The notes beneath the pieces were generated by a model. The model was given only the letters and a program-made list of their open reading frames with translations, was not told the origin of the DNA and made no database searches. 64,000 bases of DNA from Verrucomicrobiota bacterium. Lineage in GTDB: Bacteria > Verrucomicrobiota > Verrucomicrobiia > Opitutales > Opitutaceae. Shown piece by piece: positions 7,556 to 16,245 of the stretch (position 1 is its first letter; each line of letters begins with the position of its first letter). The stretch covers positions 62,001-126,000 of the forward strand of contig JAEYUW010000020.1 of NCBI GenBank assembly GCA_023432225.1, in the 5' to 3' direction. Made by a program: the position numbers and the translations under genes.

Positions 7556-9003
7556 ACTCGCTGCGCCGGTTCCTGAGCGCGCGCAGCATCGCGCTCGCGT
7601 TCGGCTTCGCGGCCTTGGCGCTGCCGGCCGCGCACGCCGCCGGCGTGCGCGATCTCGCCGAGGTGAATTGGGCCGAGCAGGCGTGGCGATTTTTCACGTT
7701 ACGCGATGCCTCGGTGCGCTACGCGCTGGCCGGTGCCGTGCTGATGGGGATCTCGTGCGGCGTGCTCGGCGGTTTTGTCGTCGTCCGGCGCATGGCGCTC
7801 GTGGGCGATGCGCTGTCGCACGCGGTGCTGCCCGGCGTCGCGCTCGGGTTTTTGTGGAACATGAGCAAGGACCCGGTCGCGATCTTCATTGGCGCCACCA
7901 TCGCCGGGCTGCTCGGCACGCTGACCGTGCGCGCCATCACGGCGACGACGCGGCTGAAAGAGGACGCCGCGCTCGGGCTCGTGCTGGCGTCGTTTTTCGC
8001 CGTCGGCGCGTGCCTCGTCACGATGATTCAGCGCCTGCCAACGGGCAACAAGACGGGCGTGGACAAGTTTCTCTTTGGGCAGGCTGCGGCGATCGGCGGC
8101 GACGACGTGGCGTTGATGAGTGCGGTCACGGTGCTCGCGCTGGGTTTGATCGCGCTCTTCTACAAGGAGCTGCTCGCGGTGAGCTTCGATCGCGGGTTTG
8201 CGCGCGTGGGCGGCATTCCCGCGGCGTGGATCGATCGCGGGCTGCTGCTGCTTTTGTCGTTCACCGTGGTGATCGCCTTGCAGGCGGTCGGCGCGGTGCT
8301 CGTTTCGGCGATGCTCATCACGCCGGCGGCGGCGGCGTATTTGCTGACGGACCGGCTGCACCGCTTGCTCGTGCTGGCGGCGATTTTTGGCGCGGCGGCG
8401 GGGATCGTCGGCGCGTTTATCTCGTTCCTCGGTGCGAATCTGCCGACGGGGCCTTTCATCGTGCTCGCTGCGAGCGCGATTTTCGGCGCGGCGTTTTTGT
8501 TCGCGCCGCGCCACGGCGTCGTCGCGCGGTGGTGGCGGCAGCGCGATCAGGCCGCACGCACGCAGCGCGAAAACACGCTCAAGGCGATCTACCAAGTGCT
8601 CGAAGCCGGGCCGACCGAGGCGCAGGGCGTGAGCTTCGCCGCGCTCGCGGCGCGCTGCCGGGAGACGACTACTGAAGCGGAGACGCGCGCGCGCGCGCTG
8701 GTTCCGCACGGATTCGCGACGGTCGCGGCCGATCACGTTTATCTCACCCCGGCGGGACGCCGCCGCGCGGCCGAGATCGTGCGCAATCACCGTCTGTGGG
8801 AACTTTACCTGACCAACTCGGCCAACATCGCCTCCGATCACGTGCACGACGACGCCGAGAAGATCGAACACGTGCTCGGCGAGGAAGTCGTGCGCGAACT
8901 CGAGCGGCGGTTGAACTTCGCGCGGCGCGATCCGCACGGCCGGCCGATTCCGAGTGCGGCGGAGATTCACGGCGACGCGGGCGAAGGGGAGGGCGCGCGA
9001 TGA
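7552..9003 (+). CDS. Metal ABC permease fused to an MntR/DtxR-like metalloregulator
   Basis: 483 residues in two parts. Residues about 50-320 are a complete ABC-3 family permease with the usual ALVGDALSHAVLPG motif and about eight or nine helices. Residues about 339-483 align with whole MntR/DtxR repressors: a winged helix (ENTLKAIYQVLE through VYLTPAGRRRAAEIV), then the metal-binding dimerisation helices. Ligand-equivalent residues H413, E436, E439 and H440 are kept, and EKIEH mirrors EGIEH of Bacillus MntR. The equivalents of MntR D8 and E11 appear to be Asn and Lys. Position 436 is Glu, as in Mn-type regulators, and not Cys as in DtxR. There is also an unusual N-terminal extension resembling a cleavable signal (to about AHAA). 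Overlaps both neighbours by 4 bases. Confidence 0.9.
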   Translation: MNSLRRFLSARSIALAFGFAALALPAAHAAGVRDLAEVNWAEQAWRFFTLRDASVRYALAGAVLMGISCGVLGGFVVVRRMALVGDALSHAVLPGVALGFLWNMSKDPVAIFIGATIAGLLGTLTVRAITATTRLKEDAALGLVLASFFAVGACLVTMIQRLPTGNKTGVDKFLFGQAAAIGGDDVALMSAVTVLALGLIALFYKELLAVSFDRGFARVGGIPAAWIDRGLLLLLSFTVVIALQAVGAVLVSAMLITPAAAAYLLTDRLHRLLVLAAIFGAAAGIVGAFISFLGANLPTGPFIVLAASAIFGAAFLFAPRHGVVARWWRQRDQAARTQRENTLKAIYQVLEAGPTEAQGVSFAALAARCRETTTEAETRARALVPHGFATVAADHVYLTPAGRRRAAEIVRNHRLWELYLTNSANIASDHVHDDAEKIEHVLGEEVVRELERRLNFARRDPHGRPIPSAAEIHGDAGEGEGAR

Positions 9004-9983
9004 GCGAGCTGATCCCCACTTTCGATTGGCAGCGCGTCGTGGTCGCGCCGTGGACGACGGAGTTCGCGACGTTCGGCTGGATCATGTTGATGGGTTTCCT
9101 CGTGACCGCGGCGTGCGGGCTGGTGGGCAATTATCTGTTGTTGCGGCGGCTCGCGCTGATGGGCGATGCCGTCAGCCACAGCGTGCTGCCGGGCCTCGTG
9201 ATCTCGTTCCTGTTCAGCCAGAGCCGCGGCACGCTGCCGATGTTCACCGGCGCGCTGATCGCCGGCATCGTGGCGACGCTGGTGATCGAGCTGATCCACA
9301 CGCGTTCGCGCGTGAAGCAGGACGCGGCGATCGGCATTGCGTTTTCCACGTTGTTCGCATTCGGCGTGGTGCTGACGGCGCTCTACGCGGGGCAAGTGGA
9401 CGTGGATGCCGAGTGCGTGCTGTATGGCGAAATTGCCTTCGTGCCGCTCGAGCCGCCGGTCACGCTGGGCGCGTGGACGCTCGGCCCGGCGCCAGTCGTG
9501 CGCATGGGTGGCGTGCTGCTTGCTGTCGTCGTGCTCGTGACGCTTTTCTACAAGGAACTGCTCGTGACCGCGTTCGACGCGGCGTTGGCGCGCAGTCTCG
9601 GCTTCAATCCAACGGTTGCTCACTTCGCGCTAATGGGCGCGCTGTCGGTCGTGGTGGTGAGCGCGTTCGAGTCGGTCGGCGCGATCCTCGTTGTCGCGAT
9701 GTTGATCCTGCCGGGCGCGACGGGCTCGCTGCTCACGCAACGGCTGCCGCGCCTGCACGGGCTCGCGGTCGTGCACGCCGCGGCGAGCGCGGTGCTTGGC
9801 ACGCACCTGGGCATCTGGCTGGATTGTTCGATCGGTGCGGCGATGGTCGTCGCAGGCGCGGCGTTGTTCGCTGCGGCTTGGGTGTTCAGTCCGCGCGAGG
9901 GGTTGCTCGTGCAACTGCTGCGGCGGTGGCGGCCGAGTGGCGCGGCGGAGTTCGGCGAGAGTGTGCGGAGTGCTTCGCGATGA
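9000..9983 (+). CDS. Second metal ABC permease (ABC-3 family)
   Basis: The ATG overlaps the stop of the fusion gene (ATGA), giving 327 residues. It has the same permease core as its neighbour: ALMGDAVSHSVLPGLVISF, RVKQDAAIGIAFSTLFAFGV, and a C-terminal EAxG-like segment (ESVGAILVVAMLILPGATG). About eight helices. It lacks the regulator domain, so the transporter is predicted to be a heterodimer of one tethered-regulator and one plain permease. In-frame reading upstream of 9000 is inside the previous gene and was not used. Its end overlaps the NRAMP gene by 4 bases. Confidence 0.92.
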   Translation: MSELIPTFDWQRVVVAPWTTEFATFGWIMLMGFLVTAACGLVGNYLLLRRLALMGDAVSHSVLPGLVISFLFSQSRGTLPMFTGALIAGIVATLVIELIHTRSRVKQDAAIGIAFSTLFAFGVVLTALYAGQVDVDAECVLYGEIAFVPLEPPVTLGAWTLGPAPVVRMGGVLLAVVVLVTLFYKELLVTAFDAALARSLGFNPTVAHFALMGALSVVVVSAFESVGAILVVAMLILPGATGSLLTQRLPRLHGLAVVHAAASAVLGTHLGIWLDCSIGAAMVVAGAALFAAAWVFSPREGLLVQLLRRWRPSGAAEFGESVRSASR

Positions 9984-11344
9984 AACCGAACGATACAGCA
10001 GCACCTTCGTCCGAAAGCGGCTGGCGACGCGAGCAGCAGATGCCGAGTCTGCCGGAGGCGCACCGCTCGGTGCTCGTGCCGGCCGATGCGCCCTTCTGGC
10101 GGAAGTGCCTCGCGTTCGCGGGGCCGGGTTTTCTCGTCGCCGTGGGCTACATGGACCCGGGCAACTGGGCCACCGATCTCGCGGGCGGGGCCAAGTTCGG
10201 CTACACGCTCCTCAGCGTCATTCTGATTTCCAATTTCATGGCGATCCTGCTGCAGCACCTGTGTGTGAAGCTGGGCATCGCGACGGGACGCGATCTAGCG
10301 CAGGCGTGTCGCGATCATTACCCGCGTCCAATCGTGTGGTTTCAATGGGTGCTATGCGAACTGGCAATCGCCGCGTGCGATCTGGCGGAGGTCGTCGGTT
10401 CGGCGATCGCGCTGCAATTGCTTTTCGGCATTCCACTCGTGTGGGGCTGCCTCATCACGGCGGCGGACGTCATGCTGGTGCTGCTGCTGCAGCATCGCGG
10501 GTTCCGCTACCTCGAGGCGGTCGTGATCGTGCTCATTCTCACGATCGGTTCGTGCTTCGGCGTCGAGTTGTTGCTGGCCAAGCCGGACGTCGGCGCGGTG
10601 TTCGCGGGTTTCGTGCCGAGCACGGAGATTTTAAGAAATCGCGACATGCTCTACGTGGCGATCGGCATTCTCGGCGCCACCGTGATGCCGCATAACCTCT
10701 ACCTGCACTCGTCGATCGTGCAGACGCGCAAATACGAGCAGACCGCCGGCGGCAAGCGCGAGGCGATCAAGTTCGCGACGATCGACTCCACCGTCGCGCT
10801 GATGTTCGCGCTGTTCATCAATGGCGCGATCCTCGTGTTGTCTGCCGCGGCGTTTCACGGGTCCGGACATCACGATGTGGCGGAGATCCAGGATGCGTAT
10901 CGCCTGCTCGACGGTGTGCTCGGCGTGACGTTCGCAGGTGTGCTGTTTGCGGTGGCGCTACTTGCTTCCGGCCAAAATTCCACGCTCACCGGCACGCTCG
11001 CCGGACAGATCGTGATGGAGGGCTTTCTCAATTTTCGCATGCGGCCGTGGCTTCGTCGGTTGATCACCCGCGCCATTGCCATCGTGCCGGCGGTCGTGGT
11101 CATCGGCATCTGGGGCGAGGGCGAGACGACCGACCTGCTCGTCGCCAGTCAGGTGTGTCTCAGCATGCAACTCGGATTCGCGTGCTGGCCGTTGATGCGT
11201 TTCACCGGCGAGAAGGCGAAGATGGGCGAGTTCGTCAATCCGTGGTGGATCAAGCTCCTCGGCTGGACGACTACGCTTGTCATCATCGTGTTGAACGTGA
11301 AACTGCTGCTCGACATCGCCGGCCTGACGGGCGGCGGTTCCTGA
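9980..11344 (+). CDS. mntH: NRAMP-family divalent metal:proton symporter (MntH-like)
   Basis: 454 residues from the ATG that overlaps the previous stop (ATGA). It carries the NRAMP hallmarks: the metal-binding helix-1 motif DPGN at residues 59-62 and the helix-6 motif MPHNLYLHS beginning at about 236. The latter has the Met-Pro-His signature of Mn/Fe-transporting Nramps. About eleven helices follow. The family imports Mn(II) and Fe(II) with protons. Having it coupled to an Mn/Zn-type ABC importer in one operon gives two energetically different uptake routes under the same control. A longer ORF in this frame runs back to 8954 but lies in the other permease and is not the gene. Confidence 0.95.
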   Translation: MKPNDTAAPSSESGWRREQQMPSLPEAHRSVLVPADAPFWRKCLAFAGPGFLVAVGYMDPGNWATDLAGGAKFGYTLLSVILISNFMAILLQHLCVKLGIATGRDLAQACRDHYPRPIVWFQWVLCELAIAACDLAEVVGSAIALQLLFGIPLVWGCLITAADVMLVLLLQHRGFRYLEAVVIVLILTIGSCFGVELLLAKPDVGAVFAGFVPSTEILRNRDMLYVAIGILGATVMPHNLYLHSSIVQTRKYEQTAGGKREAIKFATIDSTVALMFALFINGAILVLSAAAFHGSGHHDVAEIQDAYRLLDGVLGVTFAGVLFAVALLASGQNSTLTGTLAGQIVMEGFLNFRMRPWLRRLITRAIAIVPAVVVIGIWGEGETTDLLVASQVCLSMQLGFACWPLMRFTGEKAKMGEFVNPWWIKLLGWTTTLVIIVLNVKLLLDIAGLTGGGS

Positions 11345-11352
11345 TTCGAGCC

Positions 11353-11784
11353 ATGTATCGCAAGATCCTCGTCGCCCTCGAGAATGGCCGCGCTGACGCG
11401 ACGCTGTTGCCGCATGTCTCGCAGCTCGCGCGGCAACTGGGGGCGGAGTTGCTGCTGCTGCACGTGGCCGATGGCTGGGCGGCCCGCAACTTCGAGCAAC
11501 TCAAACTCGCCGAGTCCGACGAAATCCGGGCGGACCGCGAATACCTCGCGCGCAGCGCCGCGGAACTCCAGGAAGCGGGTTTGCGTGTGAACACGCAGCT
11601 GGCGCTCGGTAACCCGCCCAAGGAGATCGTGCGCGTGGCGGCGGCCGAGCACTGCGATCTGATCGCGCTCGCGTCGCACGGCCACCGCTTGCTCGGCGAC
11701 ATCATCCACGGCAGCACCATCGATGCGGTGCGGCACGCCACGAGCACGCCGCTGCTCGTTGTTCGCGCCGTGATGAAAGACTAG
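11353..11784 (+). CDS. Universal stress protein (UspA family)
   Basis: 143 residues starting MYRKILVALENG, the standard UspA beginning. The ATP-binding signature is partly conserved: SHGHRLLGDIIHGSTIDAVR corresponds to the G-2x-G-9x-G-S/T loop. The protein follows the NRAMP gene by 8 bases and is probably the last gene of the metal-uptake operon. Its final 4 bases overlap the end of the convergent purine permease gene. A link with metal or oxidative stress is inferred from position. Confidence 0.9.
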   Translation: MYRKILVALENGRADATLLPHVSQLARQLGAELLLLHVADGWAARNFEQLKLAESDEIRADREYLARSAAELQEAGLRVNTQLALGNPPKEIVRVAAAEHCDLIALASHGHRLLGDIIHGSTIDAVRHATSTPLLVVRAVMKD

Positions 11785-13115
11785 AAGAACCGCGCGAACA
11801 AATCGCGGAACAGGTGCGCGCCGAAAATCGCGGCGAGCACGTAGATCAGCCAGGAGACGTTCCGGCCGCGGCCGGTGAAGAGATAAACCAAGGCGAACGC
11901 GAGGAGGCCGAGGCCGATTCCTTCCGCGATGCTGAAGGTGAGCGGCGTGCCGAGGATGATCAGGAACGCCGGGGCGGCTTCGTGAAAATCCTTCAGGTTC
12001 AGCTCGGTCACGGATTGAAACATGAAGATGCCGACAACGACGAGCGCCGGCGCCGTGGCGACAGCCGGCACGGCGAGGATCAGCGGCGTGAAGAACAGCG
12101 CGCCGAGGAAGAGCACCGCGACGGTCACGCTCACCAGTCCGGTGCGGCCGCCGGCGGCGACGCCCGAGGCAGATTCGACGTAGCTGACGACGTTCGAGGT
12201 GCCGAAAAGCGACGAGAGGATCACGCCGATCGAGTCGGAAACGAGCGCTTTGCCGGCACCGGGCAGTTTGCCCTCGGCGTCGAGCAAGCCCGCGCGTTGC
12301 GCCACGCCGACGAGCGTGCCGATGTTGTCGAAGAGCGCGATGAGCAGCAGCGTGAGGACGACCGTGGTCGCCTTCACCGGGTCTTGCGTGAAGTAGTCGA
12401 AATTCAGTTTGAGGAACGTGTCACTCATCGACGCCGGCAGCGACACGAGCTGATCGGGCCAGTTGGTCAGGTGTCCGCCTTTGCCGTCGGGAATGACGAG
12501 GCCGGCGAGCGTGATGCCGATGATCGACAGGATGATCGCGCCGGGGACGTTACGCGTGACGAGGATGATCGTGAGCAACAAGCCCGCGAAAAACAGGAGC
12601 ACGGACGGCGAGCCGAGGTTGCCGTGCGTGAGCAGCGTGTTGGCGTCGGCGACGACCAGGCCGCCTTTCTGCAGACCGATGAAGGCGATAAAGAGGCCGA
12701 CGCCGCACGTGATGGCCATCTTCAGCTGAAACGGAATGATGTTGATGATCTTTTCGCGGATGCCCGAGACGGAGAGCGCGAGGAACGCGAAGCCGTTGAT
12801 GAACACGAGGCCGAGCGCGGATTGCCACGGCACGCCGAGGCCGAGGCACACGGTGAACGCGAAGTAGGCGTTGATTCCCATGCCGGGCGCGAGTGCGAGC
12901 GGGAAGTTCGTGAACAGTCCCATGATCAGCGTGCTCGCGGCGGCCGCGAGCGCGGTCACGGTGACGAGTCCGTCGCGCGGCATGCCCGCCGCGGCGAGGA
13001 TCGCGGGGTTCACCGCGAGGATGTAGGCCATCGCGGCAAAGGTGGTGAAACCGGCCTGAACTTCGCGGCCGGCGGTCGTGCCGTGGCGGTCGAATTGGAA
13101 AAAGCGGGCGAGCAT
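11781..13115 (-). CDS. NCS2/AzgA-family purine permease
   Basis: 444-residue polytopic protein (about 12-13 helices) of the AzgA-like (PbuG/GhxP/AdeQ) branch of the NCS2 nucleobase transporters. These import adenine, guanine or hypoxanthine with protons. Diagnostic stretches are TTFAAMAYILAVNP, ALAPGMGINAYFAFTVC, LALSVSGIREKIINIIP and LLIALFDNIGTLVGVAQRAG. Length is normal for the branch (430-450). Purine preference is inferred from the subfamily. Convergent with uspA with a 4-base overlap, so no independent terminator fits between them. Confidence 0.93.
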   Translation of the reverse strand: MLARFFQFDRHGTTAGREVQAGFTTFAAMAYILAVNPAILAAAGMPRDGLVTVTALAAAASTLIMGLFTNFPLALAPGMGINAYFAFTVCLGLGVPWQSALGLVFINGFAFLALSVSGIREKIINIIPFQLKMAITCGVGLFIAFIGLQKGGLVVADANTLLTHGNLGSPSVLLFFAGLLLTIILVTRNVPGAIILSIIGITLAGLVIPDGKGGHLTNWPDQLVSLPASMSDTFLKLNFDYFTQDPVKATTVVLTLLLIALFDNIGTLVGVAQRAGLLDAEGKLPGAGKALVSDSIGVILSSLFGTSNVVSYVESASGVAAGGRTGLVSVTVAVLFLGALFFTPLILAVPAVATAPALVVVGIFMFQSVTELNLKDFHEAAPAFLIILGTPLTFSIAEGIGLGLLAFALVYLFTGRGRNVSWLIYVLAAIFGAHLFRDLFARFF

Positions 13116-13174
13116 GAGAACAGAATGAGCTTTCCGAGAGTGCAGGTCGGGAGCTAGAGAACCAGCCGGTTTTT

Positions 13175-14041
13175 ATGCCGACCATCGACGCGCACGTGCA
13201 TCTCTATCCGCCGGAAGTCGTGGCCGACCCGGCCGTGTGGGCGGCTGCGTGCGGCGAGGCGCACTGGACGCGTCTGTGCACGCGGCGACGCAAGAGCGGC
13301 GCACCGGTGCAGTTGTTCCCGAGCGTCGACGAACTGCTGCGCGATCTCGATGCGGCCGGCATCGAGCGTGCCGTGTTGCTCGGGTGGTATTGGGAAAAGC
13401 CGGCGACGTGCGCCGCGCAGAATCGCTTCTACGAGCAATGCGTGGAGGCGCATCCGGATCGGCTCGCGGCGTGCGCGGCGGTGCACCCGGCGGACTTGAC
13501 CGAGCTGAGGTGCGCGAGGGAGCGCGGGTTTGTCGGGGTGGGAGAGCTCTCGCCGCATTCGCAAGGTTTCGCGGCCGATGATGCGCGCGTCAGTGAGTTG
13601 CTGCGCGCGGCAGGTGAATTGGGCTTGCCGGTGAACCTTCACGTGACCGATCCGGCGAGCAAGCGCTTCGACGGCTGGGTGCACACGCCGCTGGCGGATT
13701 TCACGCGCTGGGCGGCTGCATTTCCGCAAACGAAATTCGTGCTCGCGCATTGGGGCGGCGGACTGGCGTTCGACGCGACGAGCCGCGTATTGACGAACGT
13801 CTGGTTCGACACCGCGGCCTCGCCGTTGCTCTACGACGCGTCGGCGTGGGCGCGCGCGCTCGCGGCGGTGGGCGCGGAGCGGTTGTTGTTCGGCTCGGAT
13901 TATCCGCTGCGGCTTTTTCCGAAGACGGAGGAGGCGACGGGGCTGGGCTCGTTTGCGCGCGAGGCACGAGGGGCGCTGCCGGACGGGGCGCGTGCTGCCG
14001 TGCTGGGCGGCAATGCCGAGCGGGTTTTCGGGCGGTGGTGA
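13175..14041 (+). CDS. Amidohydrolase family 2 (ACMSD-like TIM-barrel) protein
   Basis: 288 residues. The metal-binding HxH is immediately N-terminal (TIDAHVHLYPPE, residues 3-14). A His in NLHVTDP, the LAHWGGG strand and the late Asp in FGSDYPLRL complete the expected amidohydrolase-2 site. The family includes ACMSD decarboxylase and related lactonases, and substrate is not predictable. Divergent from the purine permease. A palindromic element follows its stop. Confidence 0.85.
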   Translation: MPTIDAHVHLYPPEVVADPAVWAAACGEAHWTRLCTRRRKSGAPVQLFPSVDELLRDLDAAGIERAVLLGWYWEKPATCAAQNRFYEQCVEAHPDRLAACAAVHPADLTELRCARERGFVGVGELSPHSQGFAADDARVSELLRAAGELGLPVNLHVTDPASKRFDGWVHTPLADFTRWAAAFPQTKFVLAHWGGGLAFDATSRVLTNVWFDTAASPLLYDASAWARALAAVGAERLLFGSDYPLRLFPKTEEATGLGSFAREARGALPDGARAAVLGGNAERVFGRW

Positions 14042-14060
14042 GAGCGACGTGGCCCTTGGC

Positions 14061-14128
14061 GTAGGGCCGGTTTTTAACCGGCCCAAGGGAGCTGCGAACC
14101 CTTTGGGCCAGTCACAGACTCGCCCTAC
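14061..14128. repeat. REPIN-like palindromic element
   Basis: Bounded by GTAGGG and CCCTAC. Holds two hairpins, the first with arms GGGCCGGTT/AACCGGCCC, the second with GGGCCAGT/ACTCGCCC. It sits between the convergent amidohydrolase and amidase genes. Confidence 0.75.
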
Positions 14129-14140
14129 TTTCGATCAGCC

Positions 14141-15457
14141 TCACCGCGTCAGCACCCACTCAAAGACCGGGCTGTCCACGCGCGGCGCGATCACTTGCAG
14201 GCCGCCGGTGAGGCTACTCGGAAGCGACACGGGAATCGTCAGCACCGGCAAGCCGGCGAGTGAGGCGGGAGCGGTCAAGGTGAGGATTGCGCGTCGGGTT
14301 TCGAGGGTGCACTGCGCTTTGGTGAGCGCCGGCACGGGCGCGCAGGGCATCACGAGAAAATCGTAATCACGGAAGAGCGCGTCGAAGCTCGCTCGAACGG
14401 TCGCGAACGTTGCGCGGGCGGCGTCGAGTTGCGCGGGCGTGGTTTGGCCGGCGTTTGCGAAGCGCTGCCAGATGCCGGGATCGTAGCGGTCGCGAAACGG
14501 TTCGAGCCAGCGTTCGTGGATTCTGAACGCCTCGTGCGTGACGACCGTGGTGTAGGCGTCGACGGCCTTGGCCCAGGCGGTGAGCAGGGGCTCGCGCGTG
14601 GTGGCGTCGGTTGCTGTGGCAAAGCGTGCGGCGGCGCGCGCGCAGGCCTCGTCGATTTCCGCGTCAGCGGTGCCGATCAGGTCGCGCGCGCGGAGGAACA
14701 CGCCGCGTGGCTCTCGCGCGGCAGGTGCGGCTGGACCGACGAGGGCGCGGTTTAACGTGAGCAGATCCCGCGCGTTCGCGGTGAACCAGCCGGCCGTGTC
14801 GCACGTGGGCGAGAGCGGAAAGGCGTCACGGATAAATGCATCGCCGGGCGTGAGTCGGAATCCGAACAGGCCGCAGAACGCGGCGGGCACGCGCACCGAG
14901 CCTCCGGTATCTGAACCGAGCGCGAACGGCGTCACGCCTGCGGCCACGAGCGCAGCGGAGCCGCTGCTCGATCCGCCGGCGAGACGGTCGGGAAAATGCG
15001 GATGCGGGCAATCGCCGTAGGTGCGATTCTCGCCGGTGAGGCCGGCGGCGAACTCGACCATGTGCGCTTTGCCCGCGACGCCGGCACCGAGTTCGCGCAG
15101 GCGTCGCCCGAGGACGCTGTCGCCAGGCGTCGGTCGCACGTCGGCGAGAAACGCCGAGCCGGCACGCGTCGGGGCGCCGGCCACGTCGAACAAATCCTTC
15201 GCGAAGTAGGGAAGGTCGCGGAGGTGGAGCGCGTTGACCTCCACGCGCTCGGAGCGGCTTGAGGTCAAGTCGCTCCACCGTGCGAGTTCGGCCGCGAGTT
15301 CCGCTTCCGGCCGGACCCACGCCAGTGCGGCGGACCGAAGCGTAATGGGAAGAGCGGCCAACCGCGCCGTGACCTCGCGTGCGGCGCGGTCGGGCTGCAT
15401 CGCTTGCCAGTCATCGAAGGGCAAAGGAACTGGCGTTTTGTGGGCGGTTGTATCCAC
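14141..15457 (-). CDS. Amidase-signature enzyme (GatA/AtzF-like)
   Basis: 438 residues with the complete Ser-cisSer-Lys amidase-signature triad: Lys in LPYFAKDLFDVAG, the Gly/Ser-rich loop AGGSSSGSAALVAAG with the cis-Ser, and the nucleophile Ser in GSDTGGSVRVPA. The family hydrolyses C-N bonds in amides, allophanate or Gln-tRNA. There is no GatB/GatC neighbour, so a metabolic amidase is more likely than GatA. The first codon is GTG at 15457; an internal ATG at 15400 (MQPDRAAREV) is an alternative. From the GTG, only 11 bases separate it from the divergent ABC operon. Confidence 0.88.
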   Translation of the reverse strand: MDTTAHKTPVPLPFDDWQAMQPDRAAREVTARLAALPITLRSAALAWVRPEAELAAELARWSDLTSSRSERVEVNALHLRDLPYFAKDLFDVAGAPTRAGSAFLADVRPTPGDSVLGRRLRELGAGVAGKAHMVEFAAGLTGENRTYGDCPHPHFPDRLAGGSSSGSAALVAAGVTPFALGSDTGGSVRVPAAFCGLFGFRLTPGDAFIRDAFPLSPTCDTAGWFTANARDLLTLNRALVGPAAPAAREPRGVFLRARDLIGTADAEIDEACARAAARFATATDATTREPLLTAWAKAVDAYTTVVTHEAFRIHERWLEPFRDRYDPGIWQRFANAGQTTPAQLDAARATFATVRASFDALFRDYDFLVMPCAPVPALTKAQCTLETRRAILTLTAPASLAGLPVLTIPVSLPSSLTGGLQVIAPRVDSPVFEWVLTR

Positions 15458-15468
15458 TGGGCGCTTTC

Positions 15469-16245
15469 ATGGACGTCCCCGCGCCCCTCGTCAAACTCGG
15501 CTCGGTCCGCAAGCGCTACGGCGATGGTCCGCTCGTGCTCGACGGCGTCGATCTCGCTCTCGCGCGAGGCGATTTCGTGAGTCTGATCGGTCCGAGTGGC
15601 TGCGGAAAATCGACGGTGTTGAAACTCATCTCGGGCCTGAGTCCGGCGACGGCAGGCGAAGTGAGCGTGCTCGGCAAGGCGCCGCGCCAGGCACGAGACC
15701 AGCAGGTGTTCATTTTTCAGGACGCGACACTCCTGCCGTGGCTGACTGCGCGGCAAAATGTCGAGATTCCGCTGCGTTTGCGACGCGCGCCGGTGGCGGA
15801 GCGCACGGCGCAGGCGGAAAAGTTTCTCGAACTCGTCGGGCTGACCACGGTGCGGGATTATTATCCGCGGCAGCTGTCGGGCGGCATGAAGATGCGTGTG
15901 TCGATCGCGCGGGCGCTGACGCTGGCGCCGGAGTTGATGCTGCTCGACGAGCCGTTCGGCGCGCTCGACGAAATGACGCGCCACCGGTTGAACGAGGAGT
16001 TGCTGGCGTTGCGTGCGGAGTCGCCGTTCACGGCGGTGTTCGTGACGCACTCGGTCGCGGAGGCGGTGTTTCTGTCGAATCGCATCGTGGTGATGGCGGC
16101 GCATCCGGGGCGGGTGCATCGCGAGTTGACGGTGGAGTTCGATTATCCGCGCCGGAGCGGATTGCGCGAAACGCCGGAGTTCGCGGCGAAGGTCGTCGAG
16201 GTTTCGCGGGTGTTGCACGAGGTCGAGGAGGCGGTGAGCGCATGA
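15469..16245 (+). CDS. ABC transporter ATP-binding protein, NitT/TauT/ThiZ type
   Basis: 258 residues from ATG 15469. Walker A GPSGCGKST, Q-loop FIFQDATLLPWLT, signature QLSGGMKMRVSIARAL, Walker B LMLLDEPFGALDEMTR and H-loop VTHSVAEA are all of the nitrate/taurine/HMP importer class. Its last 4 bases overlap the permease start (ATGA). Any promoter must lie in the 11-base gap or inside the divergent amidase gene. Works with the next two genes. Confidence 0.93.
   Translation: MDVPAPLVKLGSVRKRYGDGPLVLDGVDLALARGDFVSLIGPSGCGKSTVLKLISGLSPATAGEVSVLGKAPRQARDQQVFIFQDATLLPWLTARQNVEIPLRLRRAPVAERTAQAEKFLELVGLTTVRDYYPRQLSGGMKMRVSIARALTLAPELMLLDEPFGALDEMTRHRLNEELLALRAESPFTAVFVTHSVAEAVFLSNRIVVMAAHPGRVHRELTVEFDYPRRSGLRETPEFAAKVVEVSRVLHEVEEAVSA

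Noticed and set aside
15458..15468. TPP riboswitch expected ahead of a ThiXYZ-type operon
   Set aside because: Only 11 bases are available and no thi-box-like sequence was found in the vicinity.
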